The notes under the pieces: model-generated
Database searches by the model: none
Seen by the model: only the letters and a program-made list of their open reading frames with translations
What the model was told of the DNA's origin: nothing
Made by a program: the position numbers and the translations under genes
In this document: positions 1-14,639 of the stretch, piece after piece
Numbering within the stretch: the first letter of the stretch is position 1
Layout of the letters: every line of letters starts with the position of its first letter
Origin: Motacilla alba alba
Lineage: Eukaryota; Chordata; Aves; Passeriformes; Motacillidae
Direction of reading: 5' to 3'
NCBI RefSeq assembly: GCF_015832195.1
Contig: NC_052046.1
Coordinates: 42,108,473-42,172,472, forward strand
DNA: 64,000 bases

Positions 1-2487
<2,487 letters not shown>

Positions 2488-2696
2488 CCATAATCATCAA
2501 TCAGGTGGGAACCAAGCACTACGACATCAAGCTCAAAAAACTGTGGTTCTGCCTTAATACCAAACATAATGGGAGCTAATTTTGAATAATCAGCACGGTT
2601 GCAAGTAGCAACACAAACACGAAGTTTGTGGTTGCTTCCATTCTTCTCCATGACTTCCTTTTGTTTCTGTTTTGAAAGATTCTTGAAGTACACCTC
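2488..2696 (-). CDS. GNE: GNE, shared coding exon with the short-isoform start codon
   Basis: This 209-bp exon runs leftwards from 2,696, after a pyrimidine-rich acceptor ending in cag, to 2,488, before the donor GTAAGGT. It reads [15 protein letters not shown] and then [20 protein letters not shown], continuing to LIDDY and a split Gly. The internal ATG at 2,651-2,649 starts the short isoform. The 15 codons before it (EVYFKNLSK...) are open and closely resemble the 14-residue stretch at the same place in the human long isoform, so the exon serves both isoforms. From the short start it encodes residues 1-54 of the epimerase domain, including the [12 protein letters not shown] segment of the nucleotide-binding N-terminal lobe (known for the family). 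No lesion is visible. The exon starts in phase 0, matching the upstream exon at 14,894. Confidence 0.97.
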
Positions 2697-5600
2697 CTGA
2701 CATAATAGAGAAAACAAGAAGAGTGTAATTAATAATAGTAATTTACTTACATCAAATATTAATCACTTCATGAACAATACACACAAGTGCAGCCCCAACT
2801 GTGGATACACAGTAACTACTCCACTTGTAATGGACACCTAGTACCTAACAGAACAAACGGAGTTCTGTTTCCAAAAGTTAGAACAGAAATTTTTTTTCCA
2901 GTTAAAACTCAATTTTAATACTTCTATTTCTACAAATAGTTTAAAAATTCTGTATAAACAATATTTAAGTGTTAGGAAGTTCAACTGTAATATAACAGTA
3001 AAATTACTTCTGCCTGCTCTGATGGAAACCTCTGTACAAGGAGAAAAACTATTCTGCCTTAGTAAACAAAAGAAAGAAAATCTCATATTCCAAATAAAAG
3101 AATGGAACAAATTGCTCAGATGCATCCACTGACAGACCCTGTAAACAAAAAAGTTTTTGACTAAGACAGCTTTTATATCTCCATTAAACACATTTTGGTG
3201 AGGTAAAGCAAGTTAAACATTTATTTCTAAAGCCTTATATACCCTTTTGTAGGCCAAAGTACATTAAGAAAATCAATAATACAAAACATCAAAATAACTC
3301 AAATTTCCTCTCCTGCTGAACAGGAATTACTGAGGTGTTGGCAAGAGTTTAAGTAAGTACCATCCTTTTAGTAAAAATCTAATGTTATGTCAGATTTTTT
3401 GCTCCACTCTGCAGATGGAACTTTTTCCAGATTAATGGACAAGGCTTGACTCAAAGCAGTATCAATCTCTCTACTGATTTTGCCAGCTAGAAAAGCATGA
3501 CAGCACATGATAATATTAACAGGAGCAATTCCATGCTCCTTTCAGACTGCATTCAGATTTTTTCAGTAACATCTAAAAGGAAGGCTACTGTGACATCACA
3601 GCCTCGTGAAACTTAAAAAATTCATCAATCTTTCAAAATTTCCCTATTTTTAAGACATAGTTTAGGTTCCATCACATGTGACTAAACAATGCTTTGGTGT
3701 AATAGCAACATTAGGGTGATCAGGAATCTATGCCAAGTTGTCAAAGGTAAAGTGGTATCTCTAGTCCCCTTGCAATCCATTACAGCTCTGCAAAACTATG
3801 AGTGGCAGTGACACCAGCCAGACTCAGATATAACAGACCCCACTGCTTTTCCTCATTTCTAAAACAACCTCTCTTCGGAGGTGGTTCTGAGCAGGATGTC
3901 CTGTCATTATTTATGTTAAACCAGCCACTAATTCAAGTAAAATGGTGATCAAGACGTGAATGCCACTTCTGACATACCTATAAGCTAGTCTTTGAAACTG
4001 CATGAACAATATTAGTAAAACTAGAGGCAAACCTCTCCCAAAACTCTTCAAGTTGGCCATTGTTGCATATATATTCTATATTATATAAAACAAGAAGCCA
4101 AACTAAAAAAACTGCAAAATAAGGAAGTGACAAAGCAAACTTATCTGAAGTCTGCTAACTCCAAGTCTGTTAGCTGTCTGAGCTAGGACCAACATGACCC
4201 GTCTGACAATGCAGTTTCTTTTCATTTATGCCAAGCAGTCTTTTAAGAAGAAGAATAGTTCCCTGTCCTCCTTTTTTCTTCAAGCATTGTCTAAAATTCT
4301 AAAAACCTTCCATCTAGACACAGAACATACCATCTCCTAAAACAGCAGGTCTGTAAGTTGAGAAAAAATAAAATTCCTTTTTTCACCATTTTTTCACAGA
4401 TCCAACAGAATTGAATCACTAGTTTACATATCTTTCCAGCCATGAAGATCACATTTAATTACAGGTAGTATTTGGCTATAATAATGGTCTCTTGAAATAA
4501 TTTTAGATGTAGATGTGGAGACACTCCAAATCTGTCTGAATTGACTAGAATCAAAGGCCATTCCTGGTATTTGTCCATTTCAACTTCTGTTGACATTACA
4601 TTTCAAAGCAGAATTATTTCCAGTACTGCCTTAAAACTCTGTAACACAGTAGTTTCAAAAAGCTGCCAAGTAAGCCACACACTGGCCTTGGTGCAGACAG
4701 GTTTTCTATTGCTGTCAATTTTAAAGAGCTGCTTATCTGAAGAACCAAAATATTTACCCTAGCATAAGGTAGGTAACAATGCAATATAATTATCAACTGC
4801 ATGTGGAAATCTGGAAATAATTAAATTGGCTTATTGTTTCCTAGGATAACTTGGGATGGTTCCTAAAGAAACATGTGATGTGTTGCTACATCACAGTTTG
4901 GTAGCAGACATTATTCTATCCTGACTCCAAACTTTTCTGAGCCTAAATGCAAAAATAATTCTGTATTTTCAGACAGTAGTCACTGTCAAAAAGAAATGGC
5001 CAAGTCCCTTCAGCCATTAACAGCAATTCCTTCAAGCAGAGCTGTGATGCCCTAGCTACAAAATTTTCTTACCACTGTGGTTTTAGAATTTATTATCAGC
5101 TTTTGCAGGCAAGTCATCTCTTTTCAGGACTGTTCATCAAAATTATTTGAAATAACGAATCACTAATATTTGCCTCTTACTTTCTAGATGTTTGACAATA
5201 TACTGAGTTTGATCTACATACAACTCTCTAGCTGGGGGCCACCTTGCAGGGACTAGCAATCTTTAGAAGAAGGGAGAAGAAATAAAACAGTCTTCCACAA
5301 AGGACTACTTGAAATACTTAATCTCCATGTGCTTTGGTCTACTGCTTTTCTATATCCCATCCTAAAGATTTTAGATTATTACAGATTCAAGGACTTTTTA
5401 AGACTGGAAAATTCTGGGCCAGACTTTACAGCAGCCAAGCAGCTACTATTTCTGTTAGCAGTCCCCAGAGCATGAGACACCCCTCGATCATGGCTTCACA
5501 AACAAATGACACCACCTGTATACTCTATATTCTACATTCACGCCTCTGAAACACTGGGTTATAAAATCAAAGACCCTGTCTCTACACTCTGCGTATGCCC

Positions 5601-5979
5601 ATATTGAGGGCAATTTCATCTTCCCAACTGCTTTGCCATGTGGCATACAGGTTATTCTGCCCTGAACTCTTCCCACACTCTGTACCAGTATGTGTATTCC
5701 CATCACCCTTCTCTACCCGCCCGCTCAGCCATCGGTTCTACATCGCCTGTGTCCACACACACCCAGGGCCTCTTCCTAGACCCAGTGCTGGTGACCAAAC
5801 ATCAAACAACACCCTCAAACGCCTCTGTGAGGGTGGAAAAGCATCCATCGCCCTGAATATGTTTTAGGGCAAAAAATGCTCCCCACCATTCCCCCCATGA
5901 ATGTGGCTGATGTCTTCACCAGGCCCCTTCCTGGTGCAACGGATCAACCCCTGTGCTTCTCCAAATACTGACACACCAA

Positions 5980-6240
5980 GAATCACAGAATATGATTACT
6001 CCAATGCTGAACTGGAAGAGAACCACGAAGATCATCGAGTCCAACTCTTATTCCTGCACAGGATACCCCAAGCATCCATGTTCCCGAGAGCATTGTCCAA
6101 ATGCTCCCTGAGCCCTGTCAGGCTGGTGATGTGACCACTTCCCTAAGGAGCCCGTCCCAGCCACCCTCGGGGTGAAGTGCCTTTTACTAATATCCAGCCT
6201 AAACCCGCCCTGACATTTCAGGCCATTCACTTGTTACAAA
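5980..6240 (-). mobile_element. CR1 LINE fragment, 3' end (reverse orientation)
   Basis: The left edge has the reversed CR1 3' terminus (AGAATCACAGAATATG...), followed by the conserved tail motif around 'gatcatcgagtccaac' and 'gtgaccacttccctaaggagcc', typical of avian CR1 3' UTRs. The copy is 5'-truncated, as most CR1s are, and ends where the CpG island begins. It carries no intact ORF. Confidence 0.85.
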
Positions 6241-6556
6241 AGTCTGCCCAGGTACTCCCTCCCTCCCGCACATCCCGGGACAAGCCACGCCTGCGGCCCG
6301 CCGCTCTCTGTGTTCCTCTGGACAGTGTCCCCGTGCGCACCTTTCCCTCGCGGGGGCTCTGGATCCCCGCTTTTCCCGGAGACCCGCGCCCGCATCTCCG
6401 GGGCTGTGGATCCCCGCATTCCCGGCCCGCGCGCTGCCCCGCCCCCAGGCGCAGTCGCGCCCCCGCCCCCGCCGCTCCCGCCCCGCCATCTCCCCGCACA
6501 TCTGCGGCGCCCCGGCCCGGCCCGGCCCGGGCTCTGCGCGGCCGCCTCGCAGTCAC

Positions 6557-6615
6557 CTTGCCCTGCGCCACGACCGCGGCAGCGGCGCCGGACCGCTCGC
6601 ATCCGCCGGCAGCAA
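6557..6615 (-). other. GNE: Candidate non-coding first exon of the short GNE transcript
   Basis: On the minus strand, sequence just downstream of the GC box and ETS motif ends in GGGCAAG followed by GTGACT, an acceptable but not strong splice donor (intron would start at 6,556). Joined to the acceptor at 2,697 it would give a 5' UTR leading to the ATG at 2,651. The 5' limit is a guess. Transcript data would be needed to confirm it. Confidence 0.3.
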
Positions 6616-6616
6616 G

Positions 6617-6636
6617 CCCCGCCCTCGCAGGAAGTG
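6617..6636 (-). promoter_or_regulatory. ETS-type site and GC box in the intronic CpG island
   Basis: Reading the minus strand, CACTTCCT (6,636-6,629) is followed by AGGGCGGGG (6,625-6,617), an ETS-family core beside an Sp1-type GC box. This pairing is common in TATA-less CpG-island promoters. The orientation fits minus-strand GNE transcription. Confidence 0.4.
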
Positions 6637-6771
6637 AGCGAGGAGGAGGGCGCTGCCCCCCGCCGCGCCCCGCCGGCCGCGGGGGCCCGAGGCCCGAGCG
6701 GATCCTGGAGCCCGGGGCCCGGGGCCCGAGCGGGCGCCGGGCGGGCGGCGCGCGTCCGTAGGGCCGCACGC

Positions 6772-6985
6772 AGAATCACAGAACCAGTTAGGTTGGAAAA
6801 GACCTCTGAGGTCATCGAGTCCAACTTAGGACCCAACAACTCCCTGTCAGCCAGACCATGGCACTGAGTACCACATCCAGCCTTTCCTTAAACACCGCTA
6901 GGGACGGTGACTCCATTGCAATGGCAGCCCGTTCCAATGTCTAATCAGCCTTTCTGTGAAGAAATTCTTCCTAAAGAGGAACCAT
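6772..6985 (-). mobile_element. CR1 LINE fragment, 3' end (reverse orientation)
   Basis: It starts at AGAATCACAGAACCAG and continues with the canonical tail 'gttggaaaagacctctgagg' and 'tcatcgagtccaac', then 'aatcagcctttctgtgaaga'. It abuts the other edge of the intronic CpG island in the same orientation as the copy at 5,980. It is 5'-truncated and non-coding. Confidence 0.88.
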
Positions 6986-9485
6986 GTCGTTGAGGTGGGA
7001 CAGCATCTTCTTGTCGGTTTATATATGGAATACTCCATATATACACAACGAGGTAGCTAGTTAAAACGGCTGGATGACCTCACGGCTTCAGTGGCGACTG
7101 CCATCGTGTTAAGAGCTTTTAAAGTGAGGGCTGTCAGGGAACTAGGGGCTGTGGGGTTGCTGTAGGAGATGCGCAGTTAGGCCAGACAGCCTACAGGGGT
7201 ATATGGAAGAATAAGGCTGTAGCCTGATCATGCGGGCTGTGAGGAACTGCAGGCCTCCAGTCAGAGCATCTGCCAGTAGCTCATGAAGGGTGCCTGGGTG
7301 TGATGCAGAATTTTATAATTTTGGCATTAATTCAGCCCAGGGCGTCGCCAAATCACAACTTCATTAGCATGCAGCACAATCAAAAAAGCTGTTAAACCAA
7401 CTACCAGGTTTTGCTGTCATCTGTGTTCCAGATGACTGTAAAAGAGATGTGGTTTGTTTTCTCAAGCTGGAGGCGTTTTGAGGTCAAGCTTCACATTAGT
7501 GAAGTGACTGTGACTTGGATCCTAGCTCAATATCTGAGGCACCATGTGTAACATCAGCAACCTATGCTCACTATATTCTGCTATGGAAACAACTACCTAA
7601 AACATTTCAGTAGCTGAAGTGGTGTCACACAGTCCTAGTAAATGGACAATTCTTACCCCTTTTTTATCTCTCTGATTTCACATTTGTGTGGCTGGAACCC
7701 GAGCCTAGTGCACCAGGGCCGCATCTGAACAAGCCTGTACAACATTCAGCTATTTGGTACCTGAACTTTGCCACAGTTTTTCAGTCCAGATTGTATCTTT
7801 GTTTATCCATATAATACCTGAGGGGTCTCAAATCCCTTCTAATTTTGCCCTTTAATTCTTAGAAAGATTAGGTGTAAAAGTGACTCCTGTCTGACATGCC
7901 TAGAAGAAAGTAGGTGCAAGGAATGAGACAGTTGCATTTCTGGCCTTTACCAGGGAGAAAAAGGTTGACTTTCCTAGCAGTTACAAATATTTGTTTAAAA
8001 AGACTTTAAGAAACAATTACTGAAGTCCTCAGCTAAAAGAAACAATATCTTCAATAGTGATTATTAAAGTAAAAACTCTTAAAGACTTGCCATTGGGAAT
8101 TTAAAGTGATGATCTGACTGTTTCCCAAGAGAGGTAGAAAGGATCTTATCCTATGCTGACATCAGAAAGTCCTCAGACAGCTGTGGTTCAGTGAGTCATA
8201 GCTCTGCAAAGACTCAGTGTTTTGAGAATATTGCAGCACACCCACTTCTGAAGTTACCAGGCATCTTTGCCTGCAATACTGACCACATGCAGTAATAGCA
8301 ACTGAAAGGCATCTTAGGTTCAATTCTTGTCCAATTTAAATGATTGTCAGTGTTCTCTGCATCACTAGATTTACTTTGTGCACATTGCTTAAAAACCCAT
8401 GTACATTCTGGAAATGCCATATTAAATAAATATGAATTGTCTCTGGTAAACGCTTTCAGGTTATGATAAGCTTGCCAGCATATCTATGTTTGGTTTCACT
8501 GAAATACTGAAGAAGAGCCTGAATCATATTTGAGCATGAGAGTGTGGAGTGTGAACATATGGACAGACTCTGGTTTATACTAGTACTAACACAGCTAGAA
8601 GCAACTACATTGAGAGTTAATTACTCTTACGACAGCAACTCTTCATGTGATTTTTCTGTAAATGTTCTAATGGTGTTTCAGCATGTTGCAGTAAAAGGTG
8701 CAGAAGAAACAAGAACATTTATGCTCCTTTTGGTTATTTCTCACAGACCTCACATATTACATAAACGAGAATAAATTTTTCTTGTTACTGAGTGAGCCCT
8801 GCCTCAAGGCTTCCCAGCAGAGAGACAAATACTGTGCAGAGAGATGAGATGGGAGGAGAAGCCTCAGCCCATAAACTGCCTGCTCCAGTTGGTTTTATGC
8901 TTTGCTGCTCAAAATCTCCAATGACACTGTGAAAAGTGCCTTGACAAGGCCTGTGGCTGTGAAGGGGTTCATTAGAGGAGTAGGGTCTCAGTATCCAGAA
9001 AATTGATTGGCACTTCCTCATCAGAAAGCTTTGCAGGAATAGTAATGACTTTGCAGAGACTAAATGGTCATTAGTGTCAAAGTGTTGGGAAACGTTGGAG
9101 ATGAGGAGCTTACTAATTTTGGGAGAGGTCATGTTGCTTAAGATCTAAACAGAAGAGCCAAGATCAGTGGGTTTGGTTTGGAGATGGTTTGGATTCATTG
9201 GAAACCATCCTGCAAAAGGTGAAAGGTGCTTAACTGGGATGGTTGGTGCACGACTGTGCCCAGGAGATGGATAGTGTGGACAGACAGAATCAGTAGCACT
9301 TTGATCTTCAGCACTGTGTGTTGCTTATTCCCTTCTGAAAGCAGAGCATTATAACTTTTCATCATATACATGATGTGAATCTTTATTACTTCTCCTTTTC
9401 TACGTCCATTTTATGTATGTCAAAGACACATGCTGAGAGTAAGAAAACTTCTACTACGGTTTCCAAAAGCAGCTGAACATATGAA

Positions 9486-9511
9486 TTCTGTACTGTCTAA
9501 ACAGTACAGAA
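9486..9511. repeat. Short perfect inverted repeat (11-bp arms, 4-nt loop)
   Basis: TTCTGTACTGT (9,486-9,496) and ACAGTACAGAA (9,501-9,511) are exact reverse complements separated by four bases, inside GNE intron 1. Confidence 0.7.
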
Positions 9512-10129
9512 ACTAAAACACCTGAAAGCAACTTGAATTTTAAAGATCAGGGCTTTCAGAAAAGCAGGCCCTTCTGACACAGCCAAACTGATAACCTCTG
9601 AAGATTCTGGCAAGGTAGTGTTCAGCTACTGTGAATGCACTCCATTACAAATATCCCTTGCAGGAAGAGACCACGTACCATGCACTACACGATATAAGGA
9701 GAATATAAACAGTTACACACAGTAGGGAAAGCCTAACAAATTTTACCTTCCTGCATTTTCCTGTTTGTTCTTCCTGGTTAAAACTACCAGGTGAGGTGGG
9801 CAGTTAATAGCAATTGTGGGCAACCACATCACAGTTTGTATCTGATGTTCCAGAGAAGGGGAAGAGATCAGGGATAAGACAATGCCATAGATGCTATGAA
9901 GAGGGAAATTTGGAGGTTTATTCTCATCACAGCAAAGATCTCTTACATCTTTGCTCAGTGTCTTATACTGACACAAAATGGGCATTTACATATAGCTAAG
10001 ATTGTAAGACATGGAATTCCGAGCTAAGGGAGAAGAAATCAATAACTATAGGAAAATTTGTTCTTTGTCTCTAGAAAGATACTGTCCAAAGAAATCAATG
10101 AAGCTGGTGCAAGGAGACATCTTATGAGT

Positions 10130-10440
10130 AGCAAGGTGAAGATCAGTTTCTTTCCCCAAGTAACAAGTAATAGACAAGAGGAAATTACCTCAGGGTGTGC
10201 CAGTGGAGGTTTATTTTTGGATATTCAGAAATATTTATTCACTGTATATTTATTTATATAAATATCAAACATTATAAGCAACTGCCCAAGGAAGTACTGG
10301 AGTTATCATCCCTAGAATTATTTAAAAGGCACATAGATGTGGCACTTATGGAAATGATTTAATGTTGGATTTGGCAGTGCTGTATTAATGGTTGGACCTG
10401 ATGACCTTAAGGTTCTTTTCCAATCAAAATATTCCATGAG
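10130..10440 (+). mobile_element. CR1 LINE fragment, 3' end (plus orientation)
   Basis: It includes 'cccaagtaacaagtaataga', 'caagaggaaattacctcagg', 'actgcccaaggaagtactgg' and 'ggttggacctgatgacctta', the ordered landmarks of the CR1 3' region. It ends near 'ttccaatcaaaatattccat'. It is an old, diverged copy without an ORF, inside GNE intron 1. Confidence 0.85.
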
Positions 10441-11498
10441 TTGGTGTTAAAATTAGGTGCTTCAAAAACCCAAGTAACAAGCAGAATTGTGAATCTCATT
10501 GACATAATTAGGAATTAGGTAAAAAGCATCCGATACTTTTTTTTCAGAGTTTCCAATGTTCTATAGTAGTCCCTTTTTTTTTTCCTTACTGGCAAGATGG
10601 CAGATTTTGGTGTCTGATGTGGTAACAAAATAATGGCATTTGCACATATGCTATAAAATGTGAGTAAAGTTTATTGTAACTAGCTAGAGTTGTAGATGTG
10701 ATAGATACACAGCATAAAAAGCAACCTCTGTTGTAGATCAGGAGTGTGTATGTAGGCTAGGATAATATCCATCTGAAACCCACGCAAAGCACTGGAAAGA
10801 GTACTGGAAACCTCAATAGTTGGTTTTTCTTTTTTTTTTTTACCCAGTTCATTCAATGTCTTGAGCCTTTATCCTAATTTCTGCTAAAAAACCACCAAGC
10901 CACAAAACTTTTCTTTCCCACTCTGTCTAAAAACAGTGGAACTGACCCACTTTTTGCTGTCATCATGTGACTAACTCTGCTTATGTGATCAGTTTAATTC
11001 TTCAAGTGTCTGTTTTCTTCACTTGTAACCAATGCTGTTAAGGTTATGGCTTGTCTGTTTCTTCTGAAGCTCCACTTCTTGTACAGTCCTGCTGGAATGA
11101 TTGCTGCTGATGATTTTTTGACACCTATCAGACATCCACTGGGAAAGCTGATGCAGTTCAACATACCCAATCTGGCTTTAAACCAGTTGGTCTTGATCAA
11201 TGATGGCAGCTTAGGCTGGGGTGGTTCTTGTAGTCTTAATTCTTCCTCTTACTGTGCCGTGCATCTACACCCTTTGATCAGTAGACAATGTAGTTCACTG
11301 AAAACAACTTGGGGTATGTTAAAAATGGAATGAGTAAAGCTGCTGTACATACTCAGAGTGTATTTGGATGTGATCCAGCACAGGATGAACTTGATTGGAA
11401 GCTGTCATCACTAGGTGAGATAGTGAGTATCTTTGCAAAATAGAAGATCCCAATTTCCACCTCAGGTACAGGTGGGAGAATTATTTGTTATATATGAA

Positions 11499-11500
11499 TA

Positions 11501-11532
<32 letters not shown>

Positions 11533-11563
11533 AATCTATCTACCTATCTATCTATCTATATCT
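11499..11563. repeat. (TATC)n microsatellite
   Basis: About 65 bp of tetranucleotide repeat with three interruptions (caat, tacc, tata). It lies in GNE intron 1 and is likely length-polymorphic. Confidence 0.95.
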
Positions 11564-14500
11564 AAATACCTGGTTGAGGAAACCATGCAGAAGAAAGAGC
11601 CAACTCTGCAACAGCCAAAGATGCAAATGCCTCTCATTTGTGAAAGTCTGGAAAGGAAGTTCTGTTAAGCTTTCCCAGTTCTGACGTTAAGACTGCCTAC
11701 TTTTTTCACTTTAAATTGACATGAAGTGCTGAAAAGAAAGTTAAAAAAGAAAGTCTGGCAGGAAGGAGGAGTCAAACTCTGGCCACTTCTCACTATTAAT
11801 AAATACCTCCCATATTGCACACTGGTCCAGAGATTGCTCTTTGCTGTTCCTGTCCAACTGGTTGTTCTTTTTTTTCATCTTTCCTAATCCTTTTCAGGCT
11901 CTTTGGCATCCTACCTCAATGCAACTGTGTTTTTCAATGTGACTATAAGACTACAAATATTTGAAATATTGTGTCTTCTTCTCTGGTAATTGCTAATTTC
12001 TAATTTTAAGGAGTACTAATTCTACTACATAATTACAAAAAAAAATCCATTAAGAAGTGATCCATTATCAGGATTAAAGAATTAAAATAGTAAACATGTA
12101 TTTCCACTCTTTATGCCATCTTAAAAAAAATTCTTTCATGTGTAATTTGTGGATTTTGGCTATTAACTAAGACAAAAAAATGTGATGAAAGAAGAAAATG
12201 AGATTGTAGAGTTACTGTACAAAGGAGATAGTCAGTTTACATTTAGTAAGACAGATGAGGAAATTTTGTGAGACAGAGGATATAAAATGGACGAAGTGTA
12301 GCAGTAACTACCCTTCACTAAGTCTAGATTTTTCTGTCTTTTAACACACTAGGTATTATTAAGTGAGTTATTCAAATGTCTCCTTTAAACATGTGACTCT
12401 CAGAGGAATCTTAAATCTTAGTCTATTACATGGCTACTATAATTCCCTGAAACAATTTCAGATTTTCCATTTGAAGAAGCTTGTAGAGATGCAACAGAAG
12501 GCTTAAGTGCCAGTCAAAAGCACAGTGGTATCAAGTATTCCACAAAAGTACATCTGTGTTTTTAATTCTGGGTCAAGAATAAAGTCTCCTTGTTTTTTGA
12601 TGTATCTGTATGCCTTATTTTCATTATCAGACATGTCCAGAAAAAGTTTGGTTTTTATAAACAACAAATAAAAGTCAAGAAAAGTATGAACAAGCACAAA
12701 TTTTAAAAAGTGGTTTTGTTTCTAAAGCCTTTAACCAACAAACCATCAGTAAATTTGCTTTGATTGGACAGTAAATCAAGATCTTGATGATGAAGAGTAA
12801 ATCTTTGGAATGCAGGATGACATTTAGAAAAAAAACGTTAAAACCCCCACATGCTAAATTGCCATTTACTTCTTTCCTTCCAGCTTTCTGATACTAATCT
12901 GGAAAAAAAAAATCACATGAAGAGCATCTGAGTCAGTTGTTATTTTAGAATAGTCTGATTTTCTCAGCTTGATTTGCTATCCATGTTCTTTTAGTAAAGC
13001 TTTGATTTAGTACCAGATGTTTTAATGAATAATTGTCCAGAATTACAGAGACATATAAGTAACTGCTAAAATATTCCCTCATTTTTGCAGGAAGAGCAAC
13101 TCTACAACAGACGTTCTAATAGACACCCATGTCCTTAGGCTGTGCTGAGTCCCTCTGGGAAAGACCATACATTACATAGAAAATAGCAGCCTGTTTTCCC
13201 AAGGCCTTCTGTGTGCCGTGGTGTAGGAGGTTACTCAGAATCATGTGGATACAGACCACTTTCTGACTGGTCTGCTGCTGAGGCAGTATTTATAAAAAAC
13301 TCAGCCTGAATGTATCTGACAATGAGACTCCAGGTTGTGAAAGGCTCTTCCTCTTATTTTTCCTGTGCTTTTTGAAACCCTCTTGTGTGTCTTTGAAAGG
13401 CAGTTATAAAATACTGGCATTGTGTGGCATGCTCTCACACCTGTTTTTTCTCATACAAAGATCCAATGATTTCAGCTCAATCTTTTCATTAGAATTAAAA
13501 ATTGATTCCAGTTGTAAGAAAAAGCAAAAAATTTGAACGTGATTTTGAGAAAGACAATCCTGTAGTGTCAAAGCTAAGTACTTAGTGGAAAAATCCCTTG
13601 ACTCTGCCCTAGTGTCAGTTTTACATAGCCCATAAAAATCTGCCTTCCCCAGGCAGCACAGGGTATTTCTCAACACCTCCAGATCTCAGGGAGACCTGGT
13701 GCCAAATCTGAAGTCAAAGCTGGCTAGAACACAAGAGGAAAGGAAGGACAGGTAAAGAAAAGCTTCAGAGAAACTGACATGGTAGGACATTCAGATTGAA
13801 ATGGAACAGGCATTCCTTGCATGATAGGCACACATCTTTTGCTTTGTATTTTGGCAGACATCACCTCTGATATCTGTTGCACACCCTTTAAGCATGCAGA
13901 GAGCTATATAGCTCCTGGTAGTTAAAACCAGCTGTCAGTCAGCCACAAAACCTGCTCTACAGGGGACAAAGTCAATGGCCTGGGGCAACCAGCAGGACTA
14001 CTTCCTGCAGTGGCACTGCTGGTCAAAGAGCAAGGATTCTGGACCCCTCCCTCCCATGAGTCCTGGTCCCCTCTCCAGTGCCATCTTCCCAGCCTTTCTG
14101 TACTTGCTATCCTCCCTGCTGTACGGCTCTCCTCTGCCTTCTCCCCAATGTTGTGTTGACTTGACCTGTTGGCTGAATGCCTTCTAAGAAAACCTGCCTG
14201 AAAAATTAGCCCACAGAGCTCAAGTCCCCTTGTTATCCCGCCTGTCATGTCTCTTCTCCCAAACCCTGTCCACATCCTGCTTGACAGTGAATCCTTGGAG
14301 TGTGCATCCTTTCTTCCTTGTACTTGTATAGCACCTGGAGGTGCTATAGGTACATCAACAAAATTAAACTGGAAATTATTCTGGACTCTTGCTGAGACCA
14401 CCCTCCAGGGTGGGTGAGCCTAATGTGGGTGAATCTAATTTCTCATCTCCCCAGTAGTAGAAAGGTAGTCACAGTTACAAGGAACGTTGTGCTAGCTTTG

Positions 14501-14639
14501 GGAAGGTCACTACCTCCCCACAACTTGCTATGGACTGGGCAATGAAAAGAATCCAGAGAGAAAGGGCACAAATGGGCAACCATTCAGCACAGGTCTCACG
14601 AGAACTTCTAAACGCCCAGAACATCAGCCAGCACGGCCC

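Larger units (their letters stand above)
6240..6770 (-). promoter_or_regulatory. GNE: CpG island inside GNE intron 1; probable alternative promoter
   Basis: About 530 bp of very GC- and CpG-rich sequence sits abruptly in an AT-rich intron, 3.5 kb upstream of the exon that carries the MEKNG start. GNE is known to have more than one first exon, and the short protein starts at an ATG that needs only a non-coding leader exon upstream. I infer that this island drives that short form. The minus strand shows a GC box next to an ETS-type motif (6,617-6,636) and a possible splice donor at 6,557/6,556. Long open frames here reflect GC richness, not coding. It could instead be an unrelated CpG-rich enhancer or a non-coding RNA promoter. 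Confidence 0.6.

Noticed and set aside
6177..6867. Several overlapping open frames of 100-201 codons on both strands
   Set aside because: All lie in the CpG island, where GC richness removes stop codons. They are Pro/Ala/Arg/Gly-rich with no family resemblance, and two strands cannot both be coding.
13922..14401. 159-codon open frame on the minus strand inside GNE intron 1
   Set aside because: No recognisable domain, no splice-site logic, low-complexity composition. Most likely chance.
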